Assembly (NCBI RefSeq): GCF_020283565.1
Contig: NC_060065.1
Span: 29,996,409-30,060,408 of the forward strand
DNA length: 64,000 nucleotides
Direction: 5' to 3'
Source of the DNA: Trifolium pratense
Lineage: Eukaryota > Streptophyta > Magnoliopsida > Fabales > Fabaceae
The translations under genes and the position numbers were made by a program. This document shows positions 55,677 to 64,000 of this stretch, piece by piece. Under the pieces are notes generated by a model that made no database searches, was not told the DNA's origin, and saw only the letters and a list, made by a program, of their open reading frames with translations. Every line of letters starts with the position of its first letter. Positions within the stretch are counted from its first letter, which is position 1.

Positions 55677-57240
55677 GATTGACTATTTCAATTGATTCGA
55701 CTATTTTTCTCAAAAAAATCAAACTAACTCATTACACCCTAATAATTAGAATACTTAATTCTTGATTCTTGATGATAAAAAAAATATTAGAATACTTAAT
55801 TGGGTGAGTTCATATTATATATAGGCTTGGTTATATGATTCCCTTGGTTCGCTCTATTTGTGTGACCCAACTTTGAATAAAAAATATTACATTAGTTTAA
55901 TAGATATATTCTTTCGATGTAAATTAATTTTACATTAATATTTAATAATTTTTTTTTTATATCATACAATTAAAGTCGGATATAGTATGATAATTTGATA
56001 GAAATATACAATTATTATTATTATTAATGATTAATGATAACTGTGCATATAATATTTTCTCATATATTAGGTTATCCTTGAAAGCAAAAAACTTTCATAT
56101 TTGACCATAAAAAAAAAAACAAAGAAACTTATGAATTAACCATTTTTCATGCAACATCCACCAAAACTATCTTAGTAAAAAAAAAAACAAAAAACCACCA
56201 AAACTATCCTATTGTGTTGTCTTATGCTCATTTTATCGCTTCAAAGGTGAATCATGTTAAGCAATAAAGACTATGTAAAATTTCTAAATATATTTTTAAA
56301 TTAGAATTTAGAATTAGTTGATTTTGAACTTTAAATATAATAATAATTTTGCTTAGCTATGACTGTACTAACTTAAGAAATTATTCTTTGTATATACTTT
56401 TATTTACTATAAATGATTATTTCCAAAAAAAAAATTATTATCAAATGATAAGTTATTGGAGGAAAGCACAATGAATTATTTTTTTTACTCGATAGTCATA
56501 CATTTTATGTAGTTCATACTGACCATGTGAATACCAAAACAGTCATAACAACATTATGATTCATGTATATAAACAACGATAATATTATTGATGCTTGTAA
56601 ATAATTTTTATTTTATTTTTTACTCTAACAATTACTTTTCTTTGTTATATTTGGAATATTAAAAAAATTGGTAAATTGGCAAATATTTGTTTCTTTTATC
56701 TCTAAATGATGATTTAATTTGATATAAATATCTCAACAAATATTTGTTTCTTTTTATAATTATCTTCTTCTTTCTATTTATGATAAATCTCTCTCGACAC
56801 ACTATATCTAATATTTGACACTTTTCACTAAATATTTTACTTCATTTTTTGATTAATTAATAATTTTTTTGGTATACTTAATTAAAGTATAGTTTATTTT
56901 ATCATAGTTTATTTTAATAATTACTTTTTTTTATATTTTTGTGTTTTTTCAAATTCAATATTTTTGTTGCTTTCGGATGTGTCTGAATACTATTATTTTC
57001 TATTTTGCAATAATATTTATTTTAATTTGGTATGAATATATCAACATAAATTTTGTTTCTAATTTTTTTTTGACAAATTTTTATTTAAATTTTATCACAA
57101 TTTATTTTCATAAATTTATTATTTTTTAATTTTTAATATATTTTATTCATTACTTTTTATGTTGTATAAGTTTCTCAACAAACGAAGTATAATATATACT
57201 TTTATTTTTGTTATATCTTTTATTCTATTTTTTTATAAAA
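55677..57240. other. AT-rich intergenic DNA
   Basis: Nothing coding recognised. Long A/T runs and short open frames only. Confidence 0.45.
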
Positions 57241-57244
57241 CAAA

Positions 57245-57400
57245 TATAAGGTGAGGGGATATGCTCGGTCCAAGACACAGAAGACCTTAGAGCTTTTATA
57301 GTCCTCATAAAGGTAGCGGGCCTCGAACCTAAGACCTCCTAGATCTAAGATCTATAACCACTATATCTCTAATCGGTGTGTTGTCCATGTGGTGTATTTT
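57245..57400 (-). mobile_element. tRNA-derived SINE-like element
   Basis: The minus strand has GATATAGTGGTTATAGATC, then GGTCTTAGGTTCGAGGCCCG, a good B box (GGTTCGAGGCC) with an A-box-like segment about 35 bases before it. Confidence 0.5.
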
Positions 57401-57915
57401 TTATGAGATTCTTGGTAGGAAGCCAATTTTCCTATGCACTAAACGGAACTAATTTTAAGTGTTCTTGGAAGCCAACATGAGTCTGATTTTGAGTTTATTG
57501 ATAATCCAAAAGCCAATGGGTTTATCAAATCACTTCCCTATACACATGGGACACACTTCTATCGTTTATACCCACAAGCAGATCATTAGCCTTAGATTTG
57601 TTACAAAATTTGATTGTGTTTGATCTAACTAGAATAATTACTTTATTAGAAGCACTTCAACATCTGTATATGACTGATCTATGTGATGCATATGATGTAA
57701 CCCTTATGCTCAAGTTCAAGTCAATCTTGACATAGATGAAAATTGAGCGAAGAAATCAAAATTAGGTTCTACTTGTTCTTTTGTTATTAAAGAAATGCAA
57801 TTTGAATAAACTTTTCCAATAGCTACCATTTATTTATTATTTTTTTGGTTACAAATAGCTACCATTTAATAAAGAAATGCAATTTGAAAAAACTTTTCTG
57901 ATGGCTACCATTTTA
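57401..57915. other. Non-coding stretch
   Basis: No gene seen. GCTACCATTTA-type segments recur at about 57819, 57860 and 57903. Confidence 0.35.
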
Positions 57916-58285
57916 TTCACTCACGAAATTGGTCCCTCTATTCTAAAATCGTTCAGTTTTGGTCTCTCCATCTCAGATTTTTATACTTAAAAATGATGAC
58001 TTGGTATATTTTAAATTATATGGCATACAATCCAAATATGTAGATTCATCAAAATGGATTAATTATTTATATTTTATTAATTAAATTATAAAAATGAATA
58101 ATTTCTGAAATTGAAACTAAAGTTTAATGAGTATGTTTTCTTGTAATTTCATGAAGTTTTATCACTCAATATCATTAGGTTGTATGTTTCACAATTTAAA
58201 ATATATTAAATCACTATTTTTATGATCGAGAGATCAAAACCGAATAATTTTAAAATAAGGGGACAAATTTCATGAATGAGTGAAA
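57916..58285. mobile_element. MITE with ~70-bp TIRs
   Basis: TTCACTCACGAAATTGGTCC on the left is mirrored by GGACAAATTTCATGAATGAGTGAA on the right. Inner arms GTTCAGTTTTGGTCTCTC and GAGAGATCAAAACCGAAT also pair. Confidence 0.7.
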
Positions 58286-58582
58286 AAATATAAGACAAAA
58301 CTATATATATATATTTGTGTCTTTCTTAACCAAGAAATTTGTGTCTATTATTCTTTATATATATATATATATTATGTAATGTATTATGATAAATACACAC
58401 CAAAACACACAAACATACATATACACATACTCGCAGAATCACTTGTCAGATTCATTGAATAATTAATATATTTGATTTATATTATATAGTAGATACATCA
58501 ATTATTATTCAATAAATTTAAGAAGTGAAATTTTGTTTATAATAATACGGAAGGGAGTATTTATATATGTCTAGCCAAATAT

Positions 58583-59095
58583 TTATGCATCTGACCAGAA
58601 AATTTCCATCTCACCCCTATCTTTCTGAGGCACACCTAAAGCCTTCCAAACAGCAGAAGAAGCATCAACAATATTATTCAAACACCCTCGAGTAGAATCA
58701 CATTCATCAACAACCAAAGCTTTAACCCTTTTACCATTTCCAAATATATTAATCTTTTTCAAACACCTCTTCTTATCACTCTTTAACCAACCAGTTGATA
58801 GTGCTACAACAAGTGTATTATCAGAATGAAATTTTCCATCACATTCTGATGCTGATCCTCCATCTCCACCTTTCTCAAAATTATTCAATGTTAGTGTTGC
58901 TTTTGTGTGCTTAGTTACTTTAGGTGAACATGTTGTGTGGGTTTTTCCTGGTTTACAACTGTTTGATTTCAAGTTTTTTCCTCTTACTCTTCCTTTGTGT
59001 GTGGAAGCTTCAATGCTTAGGCAAAAAGTTGATACAATGATTAGAAGAAAGATTATGGTTTTAATGGTATTTGATGAAATTTTGACACCCTTCAT
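58583..59095 (-). CDS. Kiwellin-like / ripening-related secreted protein
   Basis: A single-exon gene for 170 aa. Residues 1-30 form a signal peptide (basic start, then [15 protein letters not shown]). The mature part has [93 protein letters not shown] and the end FWSDA. These are the conserved blocks of plant kiwellins/ripening-related proteins, small Cys-rich apoplastic proteins; some maize and kiwifruit members bind microbial effectors or enzymes. Compared with usual members, a stretch of roughly ten residues with one Cys between GC and NNIVDAS is missing. There is a clear TATA box upstream. Confidence 0.88.
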   Translation of the reverse strand: MKGVKISSNTIKTIIFLLIIVSTFCLSIEASTHKGRVRGKNLKSNSCKPGKTHTTCSPKVTKHTKATLTLNNFEKGGDGGSASECDGKFHSDNTLVVALSTGWLKSDKKRCLKKINIFGNGKRVKALVVDECDSTRGCLNNIVDASSAVWKALGVPQKDRGEMEIFWSDA

Positions 59096-59160
59096 TTTAT
59101 TTTTATTTTCTCTATGTTTTTTCCCTAATGATGGTGTGTGAAGTAGAGTTCAGCATGTAG

Positions 59161-59170
59161 GATATTTATA
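59161..59170 (-). promoter_or_regulatory. TATA box of the kiwellin-like gene
   Basis: The minus strand reads CTCTATAAATATCC about 66 bases before the ATG at 59095, leaving a leader of roughly 35-40 nt. Confidence 0.65.
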
Positions 59171-59175
59171 GAGAT

Positions 59176-60040
59176 AACAATCCCAAAAAGACAAAATTAT
59201 TTTGTTAAATAAGATTAGGGTCGACGCTTACTATATTTGGAGGTTCTGCTCGAATATTAAAAATAGGTTTATAATAAAAACAATGCAAATTTTATAAAAG
59301 TAATCATCATAGTCAATCGCTTTTATTTTAAAAACTCGGTATCTGATTCAAGGACCGACTAATATGAAGGAACCAATTTCACCGTCTTGAAACCTTAAGA
59401 AGAGTACACTCCAAGATCCCAAGCCAACCCAACTGAGTTATAATGGTCTATAGTTAATTTATGCACATCAAATATTCAAAAAAAATTAACAATATATAAC
59501 AATTATCGTAAGATCTCAAAATTTTAAAGTATCTTCTAAAAATTTAGAGAGCCACCTAGCAAGAGCACATAGTATTGGGTCGTGCCGCAATAAGACATTT
59601 AAGTTGTAACGAGATTATTTTTCATCAAGTCCAATGGTTAGTTTGATGGAACATATGAGTTTGTCATCTATCAATATAAAACATGATATGAGTTAAAAGT
59701 TAAAACCTTAAGTTGCCGATTAAATAAAATTAATTTAATAGTAACAAAGCATGCATATGTTAAAATCTTGATATTACCTCCGGAGTTAAAACAAGCCGTT
59801 TGTGGACAATAAAAATGAAAACGTTTCTGACTTTCTTCCAAAATTGAACATAAGTTGATCACGTAACGATCACGGGTCTCTTTTAACTTAACTAATTATT
59901 TTGGGTTGATCATTGGTTTGGACATGCAGTGTTAAAATTTTTAGAGAGAATTTGTCACCTATTTGAGTCCTATAAAATTCTAATAATTAGTCTATCTTGT
60001 ATTTGATAACAGAGCGAAGACATGTGAGACTTTGGATGGA
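59176..60040. other. AT-rich intergenic DNA
   Basis: Upstream flank of the kiwellin-like gene. No other gene or clear repeat was recognised. Confidence 0.4.
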
Positions 60041-60048
60041 TGGAGGAT

Positions 60049-60455
60049 ATGTTGTGTCAAAGTTGGTATTCATCCAAGAAGTCCCACATAGACCGGTTGG
60101 AAGAAAAAAAGGTAGAATGTTATTATAAACAGGGAGAGTTATATTGAGTTTTATTCACGACAACAACTCTATTTTTATAAGGTTAGGGTAGTTGTGAGTC
60201 ACGAGAGGAGAGTTTGCAATTTTTTCGTGCAAAAATTGGAGTTGAGGACGGTTTGCAATTTTTCTGTGCAAAAATTGTAATTGAGAGTGTTTGCAATTTT
60301 AGTCATCGTAAAAAATTGCAGATTTAGTATTATATTATTGCAGATTTAATAGTAAAATATTATCGTGAGTTTGTTTAGTTTAGTTTTTATTTGTTGAAGA
60401 TTCTATTTAGTTTTATTTATTGTGTGGAGATTTTTTTTCGATTATTTCTCCAACA
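60049..60455 (+). repeat. Possible solo LTR of a Copia-type element
   Basis: It begins TGTTGTGTCAAAG and could end CTCCAACA. It contains AAGTCCCACATAGACCGG, a motif common near plant LTR promoters. Three GTTTGCAATTTTT...AAAAATTG units (about 60210-60330) each form a hairpin. No target duplication was found, so the limits are uncertain. Confidence 0.35.
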
Positions 60456-60740
60456 AAACCTACTTTATGTGTCTCATAGGTTCTTCGACGGAGATTAGTT
60501 ATTGTTAATGGTAGTGAAAACTAAAAACTTTAAAAAAGAAAAACTTGAGTCAAAAAAACTTTGAAAAAGGAAAACGGAAATTTTAATTTTTTTTTTCTTG
60601 AATCATACTTTAATAAAGAATAAAAAATGACTACATCACAACTTTGGAAAAGATGACTACATCAAAATTTAGTATCTTTATATGGGTTGCTTCTAATGTG
60701 GTCAAGTAGCTCAAATTGTGCACCATCCACAAGTTGCTCA
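60456..60740. other. Non-coding stretch
   Basis: Nothing recognised. Confidence 0.35.
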
Positions 60741-61034
60741 TATTATTATAACGAATACAAATTTTATAAAACTCATCGTTGGATTGAAAGTTTATATCAT
60801 ATAGATTGTCTATAATTTTTTTTAAAGAAATCGAAAATTATTTGATATGTTATTGTGACCATCAAAATTAAAGTTTATGAATTTTAATTGAATACCGTTA
60901 ATCTTGATGAGTCTCAATAACGTATCAAATAATTTTTAATTTTTTTAAAAAAATTTATGGATAATCTATATGATATAAAATTTCAATCCAAAAAAACGAT
61001 AAATTTTATAAAATTTGTATTTGTTATAATAATA
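60741..61034. mobile_element. MITE with ~90-bp TIRs
   Basis: TATTATTATAACGAATACAAATT and ATTGAAAGTTTATATCATATAG on the left return inverted on the right as CTATATGATATAAAATTTCAAT and AAATTTGTATTTGTTATAATAATA. Same family as 47341-47900. Confidence 0.75.
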
Positions 61035-62085
61035 TTTGAAACTTGTGCACCATAGAAGACTTAGTGAAGTCTTTCATTAGCTTAAGCCTCTTTATATATA
61101 GTGTAAATTTAAATTAACCAAAGTTGAGGTAGAAATGGCCGATTCAAGATGGTACATCAAATGATTCCCCAAACTTGTAGATTCTGAAAAGAGGAGAATC
61201 CAATATTATATTATGATTTTAATAACTGTATACACAATCATCTAAACAATGATGCTCTCGTCATGCGTAATATGATTTAGTAAAATATCATTATAAGTAT
61301 TTACATTGTAGGATATAATTTTTTAAGTAAGATAGCATTCTCTATTTTCTTTTTCGTAAGATGATAGCATTCTATTACTCTTTTATACTTACATGGGACC
61401 AATGTTTTTTCTAGAGAATAACATATATAATAATAAATATCGAATGAGATATTCCCTAGACTCAAAAGTACATCCAAATACGGCAAGTCACCAAGATTAA
61501 TTTATTTAGTTTTAATTATATGAAGACAATTTTCTGTCAAAAAAATCATATGAAGACAATTACAATCTTTTCATGAACATTTCTTGTTGTTTTTAACTGT
61601 AGCTCAATTAGGGACATTAAAAATATTGTCATAGATCTTAGATCCCATGACACTATTTCTCTCATTATATTCTAGTAGATTAACTAAACATGACTAACTA
61701 AAGAAACTGGAGTTCGAGCATTGTTACAACCATTTACTATTTATGTAAATTTTTAGCCACTAAAGTATATGACCAACAAAACAAAAACTAAACATGATTA
61801 AGGCTCCGTTTGTATTAGCTTATTTTTTAGTTTATGTAAATAACTTATGCAATATTATTATAAATTTGTTAAAAGGTAGTTTATGATAAAATAACTTATA
61901 AAAATACAATTTTCACTACCGTGAACTTATAAAATAGCTTAAAACCTATAAGGTTTGGAATGGGGCGGAAATATCCGAACCCCATCAAATATAGGATTGA
62001 GTTCTACTTTTTATCCTTATTGGAGATCAGACCTGGTAGAATGATATTCAAATTCAAAATTAGATTTCCCAAAGTTATAGCAGGG
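61035..62085. other. AT-rich intergenic DNA
   Basis: No gene or defined repeat was recognised on either strand. Confidence 0.4.
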
Positions 62086-62089
62086 TGTT

Positions 62090-62220
62090 GTAATTGATCT
62101 GGGCCATTCGATCTCTGATTGGCGGCTGAAATCATATTATTTTATAAAATTGTATTTAAATTTGAACTGTCTGATCTCAAATCAACGGTCATGATTGATT
62201 ACAGCGTAAAACTGCGTCAT
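62090..62220. repeat. Palindromic MITE-like repeat
   Basis: TTGTAATTGATCTGGGCCATTCGA is partly mirrored by ATCAACGGTCATGATTGATTACAG. In style it belongs with 9765-9880 and 46995-47155. Confidence 0.4.
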
Positions 62221-62923
62221 TATTTGACAACAGTGAATCCATATCCCTCAAATTCTTTTTTTTTTTTTTTACAAGATAATAACACTATCCTCAAATTCTT
62301 TCGTATTGGTAAAAGACAAAAATCATTCCCGCTCCATTTTCATGTCTAAACATATCAAATTTTAAGTCAAGTCTACAGTTATGAGTTGATATAACCAATA
62401 TTTGTATTGTTGTGTTACTAGTAAACATCGATAGTATATGTGATAATAGACAATGAACCTTAATTTTGTTATTTTTCACAGTAGATGGATCATTGTGTCA
62501 TCATATATAAACCAAAAATATAAATATGGTATATAGCATCAGCATGTTACTATTCATGAATATTACAAAATCAAATGTCAAGATCAGGCTGAACAACACA
62601 CATAACCAACTATATTTATTTAAGACTATAATTAGTGGCTTGTATTGTAGTAGAAATTTTGTTATTGTCGAAGTTTTGTAACACAACAAACAATTGATGT
62701 TGATACTATAATTATTTGCTTGTATTCGAGTATGAATTATGATTTTTAGTTGTTTCCTCATTCTCAACAATGTCGAATACAAAATTGATTTATTTGGAAT
62801 ATGGTGTTAGAATTGTGTGAAAAGAATATGTTAATTCATAGAATATATATCTCTGCAGTGAAAATATATATTTAGTGTAATTAAATTAGATTAGATGTAT
62901 GGTTAAAGAAGTTTTACCGACGG
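62221..62923. other. AT-rich intergenic DNA
   Basis: Nothing coding recognised. Confidence 0.4.
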
Positions 62924-63502
62924 CTATGAAGCACGGACTCCGACACGGACACCGCCACACGGACACGGACACCACGACATCGCTAATGTGAAAAATATAG
63001 GACACCGACACCGCTACATATTTATAAAACATATAAATCGAGAATCAAAATATATACATGTAAATCTAATTTGAGCAAATTATTTTTTAAACAAAGTTTT
63101 AAAACAAGATATGATAGTATTTTACCTTTATTTATCCATCTACGATCGAAAAAACTAAAACTATCGTAATCAAAATGTAATGTCTCCAATCCCTCATTGA
63201 TTAATATTGTTGTTTCTACACATCTTTAACTCTTGTAGATATGTCTGATATGTGTCTAAGGAGAGTATAAGCAAAGAAAAAATAATTATTTTTGGGACAC
63301 TTGTCCGACACGTGTCATACAAGTGTCTTACAGGTGTCGGACACCGATTAAAGGAGTGTCAAACTAAAGGAAAAATTGAATTTTTTTCGACATCGATATG
63401 AGCTATCTGACACGTGTCGGACGAGTGTCATACGAGTGTCGGACACTGACACGTGTCAGATACCGCGACACGCCTAATCATAGAGGTGTCGGTGCTTCCT
63501 AG
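62924..63502. mobile_element. TIR element rich in GGACACGGACAC repeats
   Basis: The left end CTATGAAGCACGGAC-TCCGACAC and the right end GTGTCGGTGCTTCCTAG are inverted. Both sub-terminal regions are packed with CCGACACGGACACC or ACACGTGTCGGACGAGTGTC units in opposite senses. Non-coding. No target duplication could be fixed. Confidence 0.6.
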
Positions 63503-63514
63503 ACAGACGGTGTA

Positions 63515-63660
63515 TACAACTTAGTTGAAAGTTCGGCTGCGAGTAAAATCTGGCCAAAAAATTATTCCATCCAGAAATCGAACCCGGTTTCTCCCGAAAT
63601 CCATCATTTTTGGTGAAGCTCTTTAACCTGATTTGGTTAGACTCTACTATGCTTCTAAAC
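63515..63660 (-). mobile_element. tRNA-derived SINE-like fragment
   Basis: The minus strand has CAGGTTAAAGAGCTTCACC, then GAAACCGGGTTCGATTTCTGG (B-box-like). Related to 9041-9165, sharing AAATTATT-CATC-AGAATCGAAC in plus orientation. Confidence 0.5.
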
Positions 63661-64000
63661 ATATGGTACAAATATAATTTTTACAAGTATAGAAATAAAA
63701 GACAGTCGCATAAAATTCAATAATTTTTAATTCTAAAAATGAATCCTCTACTTTTAGGAAGAAAAAGTCATTGTAACTTTAATGTATTTGAGGAAAAAAA
63801 ACAAGTTGAGAGAAAGAAAAAAAAAAGTGATAATAAGATGAAAGTGAGAGAAATATTGATGAGAAACAGAAAAAATTGAAGTGATTTTTCTACAAGGTCT
63901 ATTTGGTGGCCAAGATTAGAGAAATAAAATATTGTAACATAAAAATGGACAAGAGCAATGCTATTGTCACACTTCACAGAAAAAATGTGTTTAGAAAACA
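63661..64000. other. AT-rich end of the window
   Basis: No feature recognised. Confidence 0.4.

Overview
The window is plant nuclear DNA. The host genes have GT-AG introns, the intergenic DNA is very AT-rich, and the families are plant-only (a DYAD/SWITCH1-type meiotic protein, a multi-C2 FTIP/QUIRKY-like protein, a kiwellin-like secreted protein, a plant Glyco_transf_90 protein). Tat-lineage Ty3/gypsy, Copia, Helitron, hAT, Stowaway and Mutator-like elements are all present. A eudicot, most likely a papilionoid legume, is my inference from the style of the repeats. It cannot be proved from this sequence alone.

Layout. 1-5.3 kb: two Helitron 3' ends, a probable 3.4-kb minus-strand Helitron (1687-5126) and an orphan first exon (1008-1160) resembling that of the next gene. 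5.3-10.6 kb: a six-exon CAP10/Glyco_transf_90 (POGLUT-like) gene with MITEs and a SINE in its introns. 11.6-23.2 kb: a complete Tat-lineage Ty3/gypsy retrotransposon on the minus strand. It has 477-bp LTRs that read as identical, an ATTCC target duplication and an intact 1712-codon gag-pol. Between pol and the 3' LTR it carries three genes on the opposite strand, each preceded by a TATA-like box. 23.2-27.5 kb: a nest of MITE, hAT and foldback-like insertions. They split a partial duplicate of the 5' end of the next gene, and one of them carries a transit-peptide-like exon. 28.6-32.5 kb: an eight-exon DYAD/SWITCH1/AMEIOTIC1-family gene. 33.7-41.0 kb: a 7.3-kb Mutator-like element (Pack-MULE type) with long terminal inverted repeats and a perfect 9-bp target duplication. 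It carries a ULP1-like protease gene with altered catalytic residues and fragments of a TOPLESS gene, a membrane-protein gene and an RNase H domain. 41.6-46.2 kb: an MCTP gene with an intron-free coding region and a 5' UTR intron. 46.4-49.6 kb: MITEs and a long (TA)n. 49.65-55.68 kb: a Copia element whose LTRs read as identical although its pol is badly decayed. 55.7-64 kb: AT-rich repeats and one kiwellin-like gene on the minus strand (58583-59095).

The host genes are not an operon and have no evident functional link. What ties the window together is mobile DNA: recent insertions, repeated capture of host exons, and an LTR retrotransposon that carries its own set of antisense genes. All family calls rest on reading translated motifs by eye. 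No search was run.
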